The notes: generated by a model not told the origin, from the letters alone. A stretch of 64,000 bases of DNA from Diploptera punctata (GCA_030220185.1 JASPKZ010008350.1:2610174-2674173); one strand, 5' to 3'. Positions 31,806-43,557 are shown, numbered from the stretch's first letter. Numbers and translations: made by a program.

Positions 31806-33137
31806 TGCAAACATAAAAACGGACGGATCATGAACGAATGCGAATTTTCTCTCGAAGGAAATGTGCAGTGAACAAACGAACGAGAAAATATTTACGAATC
31901 CATTCGGTTGTTCGCTTTTATTCGCTCTAATTCAAATTCACCTATAGGAGTAAGAGCAACATAAAGTGAAGTGTAGCAGCAATTTTAGATATTTCGCAAT
32001 TAATCTCGGTATTATTACTATTGAATTAAAATAAAACAAAAAATCTATTATCAAAGAATCAGCGAAATCTAACCATTAGGAGTACGGATTTACCTGAAAG
32101 CCGAAATTTACGAATCGCTCTTCCGTCTGCCATGTTTAGTTTCTCGGAACGAAACTAGATGCATACGATTAGAATAAAAAAAAGCAGACAAGTTTCTAGA
32201 AAATATAAAGTCTGGCTACAAATTCAACTTCATGTGGAATTTGCTTAAGTTCCTATATGATGGACTTTTTTAATTTTTAAGTGATAAAACATCTAGAAAC
32301 ATTTTGTAATTTAACTTCAATCGAGCACGAGCTCTTTCTCATTCTGGTGTTAATACTGGATAAAAACATTTATTTCTGAATGCAATTAATTCTTAATTTT
32401 TGTAAGATATTCATAATTGTTTGATATTCATAATACATTAGCTTTGGAGCGGCAATCAATCCTCAATTAATGTTTATGATTAACGATTAATATGCGATAT
32501 GGTATCAATTTGAAAATGATAAATAATAAAATCCTCAATTACTACACAGAGTATGATCTGTAATAATGAATCCCTATAATTTATATACTACTATAATAGG
32601 AAATCTCCATAATTGCATCAACATAATGCCCTGAAACCTGCTATTAATATTTTCTTCCCCGTAACATATCACGCAAATTAACAAGTAAATAGATAATGTA
32701 TATACGAGTATAAAATAATTCTTCCACTAATTTTAACGAGCAAAAATTTGTAGAATTGAAGCCACCTTAACGTTTATTATGTTTCAAGATATGCTTTTTT
32801 AATCAATATTTTTATAGTAAGCTTAATAAAAATCGAAAGTTCTTCTCGTTGACTGAATGAATAGGTACGGTAGAATGAGATCTGTATTCGGGAGTTCCTG
32901 GGTTCAAATCTGAGTATCTGTCAATTTAATTGAAGTTTCCGCTCTCCCACCCAACGGCTTTCACAGACTTAAATAAAATTATGGATTGAAATTTCATTGC
33001 GTGAACCTACTTGTCATAATTATTATAAAATAATGATTTATCATTAAACTTCAATTAGTAACATTATCCAATAAACACAATGACAATAATATGAATATAA
33101 ATTGACAAATTCACAAACTACTGAACACAGAGGAATA
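31805..33137. other. Unassigned AT-rich sequence
   Basis: No coding or repeat element recognised, apart from a possible tRNA-like B box GGTTCAAATCT at 32901-32911 inside GAGTTCCTGGGTTCAAATCT. That could be a very degraded SINE head. Confidence 0.3.
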
Positions 33138-33139
33138 TG

Positions 33140-33173
<34 letters not shown>

Positions 33174-33241
33174 TGATAATAATAATGATGATAATAATAA
33201 TGATAATAATAATGATAATAATAATGATGATAATAATAATG

Positions 33242-33285
<44 letters not shown>

Positions 33286-33488
33286 GATAATGATAATGAT
33301 AATGATGATAATGATAATGATGATAATGATAATGATAATTATGATAATGATAATGATGATAATGATAATGATGATGATGATAATGATGATGATGATAATG
33401 ATGATGATAATGATAATAATGATAATGATAATAATGATAATGATAATAATAATAATGATAATAATAATGATAATAATAATAATAATAG
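33138..33488. repeat. (AAT)n/(GATAAT)n long compound microsatellite
   Basis: About 350 bp of AAT, GATAAT and GAT units. Long poly-Ile/Met frames across it on both strands are artefacts of the triplet period. Confidence 0.97.
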
Positions 33489-33735
33489 TAACCAACAAAC
33501 TCATTGAGACTACGGAACCCAAAGTTTTATAGCTGCGCGGGATTAAGTTTTCCATAAATCCCTATCGCTTAATTTTTTCCAAATATTCTCGGTATATTTC
33601 AATTATTCAAAGCATATTTAATGTAATTCTTCTACCACATTCTAGATCCACCTACTGCGCAGTTTCTTTTGATTTTCCTTCAATAAGTATATATACTCCT
33701 CTTTCATTCCCCATACGTACCAATCACAGTCTTGG
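33487..33735 (-). pseudogene. L-a LINE fragment, degraded 3' end
   Basis: Minus strand from CTCATTGAGACTACGGAACC through TTTCATTCCCCATACGTACC corresponds to the L-a C-terminal ~230 bp, with many substitutions. Confidence 0.65.
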
Positions 33736-33924
33736 TACTCATAGTACTAATAGTGTTAGTGGTAGTGGTAGTAATATGATGGTATTGCTGGTGGTGGTGG
33801 TAATGGTGGTGGTGGTAGTAGAAGTAGTAGAATTACTCAGGAATTTAATATCTAACCGATTCTTCCCGGATTTAATACCGCAAATCTTGGAACCAGAGGC
33901 TAGGTTGGTACCCGCTAGTCCAGC

Positions 33925-34490
33925 AGGACTAACTAACTTATTGGCACTATCGAACCCGTAGGTTCATGGCCGCGCGGACATAAACTCTCCATGCATCCCT
34001 ATACTGAGCTAATGTTTTCCAATTCATTCTGTATAATGTATAATCATAGTTAACATTATTCTGCCACCTCATTCCTGGTCTACAAATTGGGCGTTTTCCC
34101 TCTGGTTTTCTTACAAACACTTTCCATGGAGCCTTAATAAATTTTATAATCATATAATCTATACCATGGGAACATTTTAACATTTTGCAAATTAGATATA
34201 TTCCAACTTAAATTCTACCCCCCTTAAAAATAAAACTTTACAAGGATTATAAAACCAACTGGAGCCTTAATAAATTTTATAATCCTATTATCTATACAAT
34301 GGGAACATTTTATATCCAATTGGTGCCACATGTCCTGCCCATCATAGTCTACGACACTTAACTGTTCTTATTATATCTGGCTTCCTATAAAGACCATGTA
34401 GTTCCCTGTTAAGTAGTCCTCTCCATTCACCTGTCTGTTCCTCTCTCTTTGGTTCAAAAATTTTCCTAAGAACTTTATTCTGGCATCAAT
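33925..34490 (-). pseudogene. L-a LINE fragment with an insertion
   Basis: 33930-34128 and 34323-34490 match L-a (CACTATCGAACCCGTAGGTT; GGTGCCACATGTCCTGCCC onward). Between them, 34129-34322 is unrelated sequence holding two 52-bp direct repeats. Confidence 0.75.
34129..34312. repeat. 52-bp direct repeat pair inserted in L-a
   Basis: GGAGCCTTAATAAATTTTAT... GGGAACATTTTA occurs at about 34130-34181 and again at 34261-34312, separated by ~80 bp. It looks like a small inserted element or a local duplication. Confidence 0.7.
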
Positions 34491-35046
34491 ATTTAATAAA
34501 ATGCAGTAGAGAAGAAATAGTATATACCCAAGTTTATGTGGAAATAGCGTTTCCCGTTTAATGAATCCGGCGCGCGTTACGATTTTTTTAAATGAAGCGT
34601 AATCCGGATACCAGTGCAGTCCTGTAGTAATGAACATAGCCTACAAAATGCTCTTCACAATGTTGGTAACGTAAATAAAAACAGCAGTTGACAACAGGAA
34701 TGACTGTGGTAGAGGTTAAGTGAACTACATGTATTTTAATGTGTTTTAACAATGCTAGCCACTATCGTAATGCACCACCCTTTGTGAAGTGGAGATGGGA
34801 GGGGAGAATGAACACACTTTGTACCTGTTATTATCATGTACTCTGGTACACCAACATGACACTACAGAATGTCAACGTGTGTTCATCCATTTTATTATTC
34901 AACCATTGATATGTAATTCCAAAGTGAGAGGAAATATATTGCTTTGTTACTACAAATGTAATTAAGCCTTGAAAAGTAATTAGGTGTACTATTGACATCA
35001 CTAGTAACTTTAAATGTACCCTGCCGCAACATAACACAGGACATGG

Positions 35047-35047
<1 letters not shown>
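34491..35047. other. Unassigned sequence
   Basis: Short frames only; no motif recognised. Confidence 0.35.
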
Positions 35048-35124
<77 letters not shown>

Positions 35125-35125
35125 T
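35048..35125. repeat. (GA)n microsatellite
   Basis: GA repeat with a few AA or GG slips. Confidence 0.97.
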
Positions 35126-35499
35126 AGCTAATACAAAAGCATCCACAACTGGGAGTATTCAAACACACAATGGAACAAAGAAACTGGATGGATGAAAGGG
35201 GTAATCTGTTGTTGAGACGATAGAGGATGGTGGAATGGGGTGAATTGGGTTTACAAAGACATCCCTGGGCTTATTCTGTTCCCAGCAATTGAACTTGCTC
35301 AAAGAACCAGAAAATATGAAATTCGCCGTCATCTAATTTTCTGAACAACTTCAATCCAACTTTATTGTTCGATATTCCTAAAAAAATTAGCAATCTAAAT
35401 CAAAATTAGAGACAATTACTTTTATTATTATTATTATTATTATTTATACTTATTTATATATAATATGTTATTTATAGTATAAATAATATTTATCAATTG

Positions 35500-35690
35500 G
35501 TGAACCAGAACAAAATTTAATTTTGGAGACTGGAGAAACGATTAAATCTTGTAGTGAAATCACATATTTAAGAATTGAAATAAATAAAAATGGGAGTTAT
35601 GAAGAGGAAATAGAAATAATAAAGGAGAATTTGCAATTGCTTGCCTCAATGGAATATTGCGAGATAAAAACATAAGTAATAAAAATAAAA
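35500..35690 (+). pseudogene. LINE RT scrap upstream of the Penelope-like fragment
   Basis: The plus strand reads NLILETGETIKSCSEITYLR, EINKNGSYEEEIEIIKEN and a GIL(R)DKNISNKNK-like end. It resembles the region after the RT active site of a non-LTR ORF ('YLG..I...G....EI..RI'). It abuts the Penelope-like sequence with no visible spacer. Confidence 0.45.
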
Positions 35691-35694
35691 TTGA

Positions 35695-36151
35695 CATTAC
35701 GACATATTTCTATACATAGGCCCACTTTCAAATAAAATATCTAAACACTTTAAAAAGTTGAACATTAATGTGGCATTTAAAACTAATAAAACTTTACAAA
35801 ATATAATAAAAAAGCAATAAAACCAAAATAAAAAAATAAAAATTATCAGGTGTATATAAATTGAAGTGTGGCACATGTGACAATGTCTATATAGGACAAA
35901 CTGGTAGACCTTTTATCTCTCGGATAAAGGAACACATGAGAGCATATAACATAAATTTAGAATATTCAAAATATGCTAATCACCTATTCCAATTTAATCA
36001 TTGTTTCGATCCAAAGTTTGAAATTTTACATGTTTGTGATAAGGGTAAGAAGTTCGATCTTTTGGAGGCTGTAGAAATAAATAAATTGAAAAGTAGTAAC
36101 AAACTGTTAAAATCTCAACTTGATTTGAATGAATCCCCTTTGTTAAATTAA
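35695..36151 (+). pseudogene. Penelope-like element fragment: end of RT plus GIY-YIG endonuclease
   Basis: A frame with one stop gives YIGPLSNKISKHFKKLNINV, AFKTNKTLQNIIKKAIK, then from about 35850 VYKLKCGTCDNVYIGQTGRP followed by SRIKEHMRA. VYKL and VYIG are the two strands of the GIY-YIG nuclease motif, followed by the conserved Arg (in SRIKEH) and Glu. Further on, KYANHLFQFNH and FDLLEAVEI match the C-terminal GIY-YIG domain of Penelope-like elements. An uninterrupted stretch runs from an internal Met at 35861 to the stop at 36151. The RT core is missing, so the copy is dead. Confidence 0.8.
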
Positions 36152-36222
36152 AAAAAATAAATAAATATTGTAGTATTGTTGCTTAGATCAGTTGGAACAC
36201 AATTCATAATTTATTAACATGT

Positions 36223-36247
36223 CTGAAGAAGGTACAGTGTACCGAAA
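36223..36247 (+). ncRNA. Hammerhead-like core downstream of the Penelope-like ORF
   Basis: CTGAAGA, one A, a perfect 5-bp stem GGTAC/GTACC with loop AGT, then GAAA. Penelope-like elements are known to carry hammerhead ribozymes in their terminal repeats, so the position 70 bp after the ORF fits. Stems I and III and the cleavage site were not located. Confidence 0.4.
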
Positions 36248-36321
36248 TAGCTGTCACTGAATTATATAATAAATATGAAAATCAAATAAAACTACGTTTT
36301 ATTTTTATTTAATTAATAATA

Positions 36322-36739
36322 ATGCTTACTTACTTACTCACTGGCACTATCGAACCCGTAGGTTCATGGCCGCACGGACATAAGCTCTCCATACATCCCT
36401 ATCCTGAGCTAATGCTTTCCAATCATTCCCTGTATAATCTATTTCCCTCAAATCATAGTTAATGTTATTCTCCCACCTCATTCTTGGTCTACCAACTGGG
36501 CGTTTTCCCTCTGGCTTTCCTACAAGAAGCTTCCATGCAAGTCTTTCATTCCCCATACGCGCAACATGTCCTGCCCATCGCAGTCTACGAGACTTAACTG
36601 TTCTTATTTTATCTGGCTTCCTATAAAGACCATGTAGTTCATTGTTAAGTAGTCTTCTCCATTCACCTGTCTGTTCATCTATCTTTGGTCCAAAAATTTT
36701 CCTAAGTACTTTATTCTCAAATACTTGTAATCTCCTTTC

Positions 36740-36740
<1 letters not shown>
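36322..36740 (-). pseudogene. L-a LINE fragment, well preserved 3' end
   Basis: Starts with the reverse-complemented (GTAA)n tail (GCTTACTTACTTACTCACTG) and runs through ERLAWKLLVGKPEGKRPVGR and RMRWENNINYDLRE to VFENKVLRKIF, where it is cut off by an (AAT)n run. The 69-codon C-terminal stretch is uninterrupted and close to the copy at 17427. Confidence 0.85.
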
Positions 36741-36904
<164 letters not shown>

Positions 36905-38073
36905 GATAATGCTATATATCCCGGCCCTTTTAATAGATTGTAAATTAATTACATAAGAAAACAAGTAAATAAAATTTTTTAAAAAAGTATTAACATTAGC
37001 AGTTGACAATATTGAAATTTAGTTGATTGAAAACTGTTGAGATCCTATTGAAGATAAGATAGGAGCCCACTTAAGAGAAATGAGACCACAGAATACAGTT
37101 GCGCTACAGAAGGAATCAACTGGGATTAAAGTTTTATTACCTGGAACTGTTGTCCTCTGTTAAATCATTACGTGCCATTTACAATGGAATTATACAATAC
37201 TCGTAAAACCAAGGTTTGAGTTCTTGTCTGTGAACTTAAGGCTAGCTAATTGTATTACCTAATGGAAAAAGCAACCTGTCCTATGATTAAACCTCTCTTC
37301 GATCACTATTTGAAAGGAATTCATTCAAAATCAAAGGTTAATTGAACAATTTATATTAATTTAGATAGAATTTAATTATAATTAAATAGAAATTGTAACA
37401 TTGTACATCAGTGATTTTTTATTTCTGGTAACGGCATTAAGTTTTTACAGTCTTGGCTAAATGTAATACTATGATTAAAGGGTGTGGTTGTGTTAAATTT
37501 ACGAGTATATTAATTCCGAGCTAATGTCCAGTTGTACTGTAAACAAACTAACTTAAGGTATTATTCCGCCGACTACTGCTATTGGGGGAACCGTGGTACT
37601 ACTTTTAACCGTCATTTGACTGAATTCTACACGACAGAAACACTCTTTTTAAGAAACAACGTATTATACGAGAAATAAGACGGTATACAACACAAGATGA
37701 TACAAACAATTTTTCTCCATTTCTTATTTATTTATTTATGACAATAAATTATATATGGGCCTACCTAATTAGCCGTTTACGCTTTTTCCGTGGTGTTAAT
37801 AGATCGATATAATTTCATTATGAGCAGAATTTATGTTCCGAGGTGATTCGCCTGTAAATTCTGCAGTTATTTTCACCATTTGCTCAATGTTTAATGTGGG
37901 CCTTTTTCACAAAACTGTTTGAAAAATACTGAAAATAATTTATTTTCGCTTTACAAATGCTCTCTTTTTCAAAGTTTAAGAAAATCTACAGAAATCTTGC
38001 TATTTTGAAACAATTAAAAATACAACTTATTCTGGATAGCGCATGTGTAAGAATAAAATCAATGTTTACATAA
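36905..38073. other. Unassigned AT-rich sequence
   Basis: No recognisable coding or element structure. Confidence 0.35.
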
Positions 38074-38381
38074 AGTAAAGTAAAGTAAAGTAATCCCACT
38101 ACAGGCCTCGGGAGGCCCTTGGGGTAGTAGGAGGTTAAGGCTCCCACTTTTTCTAGACAATCGGCACTTGGTGTCAGCCGGGTTGTCAGCCCTGCGTGAC
38201 GGCCGCCTTTACCCCCAGAACAAGCGTCTGGTACTCATTTCCGTTAGAGGCTGAGTCGACCCCAGGGCCATAGTGCCGCCAGAAGGTTTTGGTCAGTTTA
38301 AAAATCCTGACCCCACCGGGACTTAAACCCTCGACCTTCCGACTTGTAGCGCAGTGCCTTAACCACTACGCTACGACGTGC
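38074..38381 (-). mobile_element. SINE-D copy 1
   Basis: On the minus strand the tRNA-like head reads TAGCGTAGTGGTTAAGGCAC, then GGAAGGTCGAGGGTTTAAGT CCCGG (B box with a T in place of C). A ~230-bp body follows, ending in a (CTTTA)n tail. A short ACATAA on both sides (38068-38073, 38382-38387) may be the target duplication. It matches copy 2 at 46479-46784. Confidence 0.82.
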
Positions 38382-38567
38382 ACATAATCTATTAAAATTG
38401 TAATTATATATTTTAATTCTCCCATATAAGTTATATAGACATATGCTAGATAATAGGCCCTATATAGGCCTGTTTTTTATTATGTTTATTTCCTTTATTT
38501 CGAGTGTTAAAGAGCGAACTAAGTTTTTTACACGCTTAAAGGTCATTATTATAGGTTATTATTTTTG

Positions 38568-38568
38568 A

Positions 38569-38607
<39 letters not shown>

Positions 38608-38626
38608 TATTATTATTACTACTATT
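38568..38626. repeat. (ATT)n microsatellite
   Basis: ATT run with ACT variants. Confidence 0.9.
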
Positions 38627-39472
38627 TTTCTTTCTTACCCTTGTCAAATTTATATTGTGGAGTCTATATCTATTAATGTATCAATCATAATTCTTATTGT
38701 ATGTATAATTTAACCCTGGTGAAATGGAAGAGAAGACCTTACGGTCTTAATTCCATCAGGTAAAATATATTAAATAAATAAAATAAACCATTATTCGACC
38801 TATGAAAATGCAGTCTTACGCCTGGTTTGTTTAGGCCTACATTACAACTGGACTTGAGCTAGGAATTTGTGTAGATTCTTCTGTGCGTAAAATTCTTAGG
38901 TATTTTCGTTTAGAATTGTTGCGAATACAAAATTAATTTATAATGATTTTATACGTCTAATTTAATGTCACGTTATAACAGATTTATTTAACAGTGTCTC
39001 TTGATTTTTTTTTAATTTAGTAAACATAACCCTTGACGCATCCTATTGACAACATGTTAATAGGGCCTATATTACAGTTTCACAAAGTACTTCACGTCAA
39101 TCTTACATTAGAGTATCAGTCGCAGAACGTCAATCATAAATCACATTCATTAGTGAAAAATGCACTACTCCACCGTATATAGGCCTATTGTAGTAATGTC
39201 ATTGAAAGTCTAATGGTTATTTTATTTTGAAAGACCTGTTGGAAGCCGGACGTAGATCTAAGCTTGAATTTTCTCCACCTGTTGATGGACGCAGCAGACT
39301 TGCGGTTCCATAACACGTGCGTCAGCTTGCTAAATGTGAAATTAATAGCAGCCAACCAATGTAAGGGTGAGGTGACCCGTTATTATCTCATTATCTCTCC
39401 TATCCACAAGTAACCATATATTGTAGCCAAACAAACTCTTAGATGTGCAGAATCTGCAATGATAATGTTAAT

Positions 39473-39474
<2 letters not shown>
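38627..39474. other. Unassigned sequence
   Basis: No recognisable feature. Confidence 0.35.
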
Positions 39475-39516
<42 letters not shown>

Positions 39517-39526
39517 TAATAATAAT
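39475..39526. repeat. (AAT)n microsatellite
   Basis: AAT run at the truncated 5' edge of L-d. Confidence 0.95.
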
Positions 39527-39529
39527 TAG

Positions 39530-40650
39530 ACACTAACAGATACAAGGGCTAAAGTTAAATTCATGGGGGAAATTTCTGAATCCTTTGAAATTAAGACAGG
39601 AGTAAGACAAGGAGATGGACTTTCTCCACTACTCTTCAATTGTGTTCTTGATAAAGTAATACAAGAATGGCGTAAACAGAAAACAATTTTTAAATGTAAT
39701 CAACCAATCATATTAGGGAGAGGAAAATTGAAGATTGATTGCCTAACAAATGCTGATGATCTAGCAATCTTAACCCGTGACGTTGCAACAGCACAAAAAC
39801 AGATTGAATTATTAAATGACATTGCAGAGAAAGTTGGTCTGCAGATTTCGTTTGAAAAAAGGGAATATATTTCATGCAATAAACAAGCACCAAAATACCT
39901 GGAAACCAAACATGGAAAAATTAAACGAGTTTCACAATTTAAATATCTTGGTGAAATAATTCAGGAAAATGGAATTGAAACTAAAGCCAATAAAAGTAGA
40001 TGCCAAAAAATGGAAACAGCATTTCGGCTTACTCACAACACTATAATAAAAAATGCATATCTTTACATACAAAATTACGACACTATAACACTGTAATTAA
40101 ACCAGAATGTCTCTATGGAGCAGAAATATTAATTTTGAACAGAAAAAAAGGTATCGAAAATATAGTGAAAAAAGAATGCAAAATTATAAGATAAGTTTTA
40201 GGTCCACAAGTCATAGATGAAGCATTTAGACTCAGAAGTAAAAAGGAAATAAAAATAAATACAGACATTCATAGTGATATTAGAAAACGAAGGTTAAAAT
40301 TTTATGGCCATATTAAACGAATGAACTCAAATAGGTTTACAAAACAGATAATGGAATTCTACGAAAACAGAAGTAAAGCTTCAGTCGATACTATGAAGTG
40401 GATTGACGAAGTCAAAAAGGACTTAAAATTGGCAGGAATTACTAAAGAAGATATCCCAAACAGAGATATGTTTAGAATCAAGGTGGATAAGTGGCAAGTT
40501 GACCAAGAAGACAAACCGAAGAAAAAAATTGGAACAACTTGGACAGATAATAGAAAAACAAGCTCATAGCAAAAGAATGAAAGAAATTTGGGCTCAAAGG
40601 AAACGCCTCTAAGTACTTTGCGTAGTCCTACATGGGCACATCCGCAATTA
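39530..40650 (+). pseudogene. L-d LINE fragment, RT and C-terminal tail
   Basis: From 39530 the frame gives TLTDTRAKVKFMGEISESFE and GVRQGDGLSPLLFNCVL. The catalytic box is altered: LTNADDLAILTRD, with N-A-D-D where Y-A-D-D is expected. EKREYI and KIKRVSQFKYLGEIIQENG follow. The 177-codon frame ends at 40096. The remainder is in other frames: KPECLYGAEILILN, RRLKFYGHIKRMNSNRFTKQ, then MKWIDEVKKDLKLAGI and a basic KRMKEIWAQRKR-like end. It is 5'-truncated at the AAT run. Confidence 0.8.
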
Positions 40651-40684
40651 AAATATAATATAATATAACAAATAATAATACCAT

Positions 40685-41660
40685 CTTCTCTTCTTCTTCT
40701 TCTTTTACTTCACGGGCTAGGCAAAATGCTCTGTTCCGTCTCCACATTTGTTCTGTCCATCTTTTCATTGGCCTTCCCTACAGTCCTTGAACCTCTTGGG
40801 CTTGTAGTTAAATGCTACTATGCTACTTTTGATAATCTTGTTGCGTTCAATTCTTTCTACATATGCTAAACCATTGTTCTCTATATAATTTGATTTTATA
40901 ATTTAAATGAATATAATATTTAACCTCTGTTTTTATATATTCATTCTGTAACCGATCCATTCTTGTGCATCCCTTTTGTCTCATCAAAGGCACGTTAATC
41001 TTTCTTTCTCTACACTTTGTATTCTAACTTTGCAATTTTTTGTCATTACCAATGTTCACTACTCTCACTCCCAGAAAGTGAACTCTCACTGTTCTAATAA
41101 AACTTTAATTCAGTATCACCCTTCTTTGTTTTTTTTCTTATGTTTTTTGTATAGTTCCACATATCATTTTAAATGTTGACAGTTTCACATTTAAATCTCT
41201 TTCAGTGTTTGTGTTTATAGTAAAATTACAACCCAAATAATTAAAATTTGTTACTTGTTCCAGAGGTTTGTTATCTATTATGATTTTTGATCTTATGTGT
41301 TCACTTCTCCAAAATGCCATTATTTTCGTTTTTTCCTTTGATGTTTTAAAATTATATTCTTAGCATAACTGATTTAATTGATGTAAAGAGTACTGCAAAT
41401 TATTTTCATTTTGTTGAAAAATAACCACATCGTCAGCATACATTAAAACATTTAATATTTTACAATGGTCCATTCTTTTACTTACATTAACATTACTTTT
41501 CCAATTTTGGATGATGTCATTAATATATAAATTAAAAAGGGTAGGTGATAAACTACACCTTTGTCTTACACCTCTATTTATTAAAATTGGTTCGGTCTTT
41601 GGAAAATTATGGAAATGGCTACCCCGCAAAATTAATTTTTGTGATACAAAGTTTATAGGA
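40685..41660 (-). pseudogene. L-b LINE fragment, RT through 3' end
   Basis: The minus strand from 41660 gives GVRQRCSLSPTLFNLYINDI, the intact catalytic box LNVLMYADDVVIF, KTKIMAFWRS and QVTNFNYLGCNF, then AKFKMICGTIQKT. A decayed stretch follows, then KGCTRMDRL, NNGLAYVERIERNKII and the LAREVK tail at 40700-40720 with an AAG-rich end. Frame breaks occur near 41358, 41140 and in the 3' half. Confidence 0.75.
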
Positions 41661-41769
41661 AAAATCTAAAGTTATAATAATAATAAAATAATAGTAATAA
41701 TAAAATAATAGTAATAATAATAATGACAACAATAATTTTCGTTATTAGGAATATTCCACAAATCAGTGT

Positions 41770-42180
41770 TTTTCCTTCAACCCAAAATGATTTGTCGCCA
41801 GAGGTTCCTGACTAAAGCACCTTCTTCACTTAAATCTCTAGCTTCCTTACTCCTCATCACTCCATCTATCCAACGTTCTCTAGGCCGGCTTCTTCCACAT
41901 CTTCTATTAGCTTTCCAATCAAGGATCTTCTTTGGTGTTCTGTCTTCTTCGATTCTTAAGAGGTATCCGTACCATTTCAAAAATATTTCTTCAATTTTTT
42001 TCTAATATTTTTTTTTTCAATTTGCATAATTTCCCTTTTTGTGCAATTTCTGATTGTCCCTTCTTGAAATTCTTGTCAATCGCTTCCAAAAATCCAAGCT
42101 TTTTGGCTTGTTTTCTACTTACAGTACAGGTTTCGGACTGATAAAACATAATGCTTTGTAACAGAACTTGAAATATAGTG
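41770..42180 (-). pseudogene. L-e LINE fragment, C-terminal end
   Basis: Minus strand: YQSETCTVSRKQAKKLGFLE, KKILEKIEEIFLKWYGYLLR, EDRTPKKILDWKANRRCGR, PRERWIDGVMRSKEARDL. This is the 'W.GH..R..E.R.P......GR..GRP..RW.DG' tail of a non-LTR ORF, distinct from L-a, L-b and L-c. A frame change near 41985 separates two clean stretches. Confidence 0.7.
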
Positions 42181-42297
42181 GCAATAATAATAATAAGGTT
42201 GATAATAATACGCAATAATGGTATTATAGACAAACAGTTTATGCCCATAGATTTGCTTCTTTTAATTTAATCTTAAACTTACGAGAGTTTATGTGAC

Positions 42298-42900
42298 CTA
42301 CTAACCAATTCTCTAGCACTATCAAACACAGAGGTTGAATGTTGGGCAAACATAAGCTCTCCAAACATCCATATTCTAAGTTAATGTTTCCACTCATCCC
42401 CTGTATAGTTTACCGCCCTCAAATCATGGTTAATGTTATTCTCCCATCTCGTTCTTGGCCTACCTCCTGGGCATTTTCCACTGGTTTACCTACGAGGAGC
42501 ATCCATCCCCCACTTTCGTTCCCTTTTCGTGGCACATGTCCTGTTGATGGGAGACAATATGACCTAACTTTTTATATTCTTTTTATATCTGGTTTCCACA
42601 GAAAACCATGTAGCTATCTGTGTTGTATTCCTCACCATTCACTTGCCTGTTTGTCTCTCTTCGGTCCAAAAAGTTTCCTAAGTACGAGCTTGATCAGGAA
42701 TGGTTGGTACTTCATTAAGAATATTGATTCCAACAGAATTAAACCAACCAGGATCTCATGTATTATTCTCAAATACTTGCACTCTATTCTCCTCTCTTAA
42801 CGTAAGAGGTCATGTTTTACATCCATATAATACAATTGCAAGAATACCGTTTAATGTATTTGTAACTTTTTTGGAGAAGTTGGGATGACAAGGGTATCAA
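42298..42900 (-). pseudogene. L-a LINE fragment, diverged
   Basis: Minus-strand similarity to L-a runs from the 3' end (CTAGCACTATCAAACACAG) through the GRP block and up to VFENNT...; GGATGTAAAACATGACC near 42815 corresponds to the GCETWT region. A ~75-bp unrelated stretch sits near 42690-42765. Confidence 0.7.
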
Positions 42901-42990
42901 TGGCCTACATTTTTCTTAGTTGCCTGTTGTTTTAATGCCTTAGAAATTAATTCTTAACTATATTTGTTGTTATTACATTATTCTTATTTA

Positions 42991-43557
42991 CGGGGTGAAT
43001 CATAAATATGACTATACGTTTGATCGCGTTGTGTGATGAAAATATTACCATTACAGGAAATATGAAATTACCGTTGGAAAGGCAATTATTCACATTACAA
43101 CAATGGAATAAAACAAAACAGTGTAGAACTTACGTCATTAGTAAAAATGGCGTTGAATATGCAACAGCAAATTACAATTGCTGCATGGGCAATAACGTAT
43201 GCTAATGATCGTGAGGCTGCAAGTCGGACAAGACGTGACTTTAACTTAGCATTGCAGCCGTCGACTGTGGGGAAGTGGAAAAAACGACTGCTGGAAACGG
43301 GAAGGATGCAGAAAATCAAACCTCCTAGAAGGCTTCGCATTAGCAGGGATGCAGAAACAACGAAAGAATTATGGAGGCGTTCGACGCTAGCCCACAAAAA
43401 TCAACCTGCCAAGCTGCACGTGAGCAGAGATTTGTTTTGTTTTATTGTTGTAATTTGAAGGATTCCCTTTCCAATGATAACATCATATTGCCTTTAATAA
43501 TAATATTTTCGTCACAAAATGCGATCAAACGTATAGCCATATTTCTGAATCACTCTG
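42991..43557 (+). mobile_element. 567-bp TIR element with a transposase remnant
   Basis: Both ends read C.G.GTGA.TCA.AAATATG then CTATACGTTTGATCGC, about 58 bp of inverted repeat. TA flanks each end (42989-42990; 43558-43559). It contains the N-terminal piece of a transposase at 43147-43458. The TA duplication points to the Tc1/mariner superfamily. It is an internal deletion derivative. Confidence 0.85.
43147..43458 (+). pseudogene. Transposase N-terminal helix-turn-helix remnant
   Basis: The 103-codon frame reads ITIAAWAITYANDREAASRT, RRDFNLALQPSTVGKWKKRL, ETGRMQKIKPPRRL. The order (aromatic-basic helix, R..F, P.T...W..R..ETG, basic proline-rich linker) is that of DNA-binding heads of insect Tc/mariner-like transposases. 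No catalytic Asp motifs follow. After about residue 95 the frame enters the right inverted-repeat side. Confidence 0.6.

Noticed and set aside
33118..33555. 145-codon poly-isoleucine frame (minus) and the matching Ile/Met frame (plus).
   Set aside because: Triplet microsatellite translation, not a protein.
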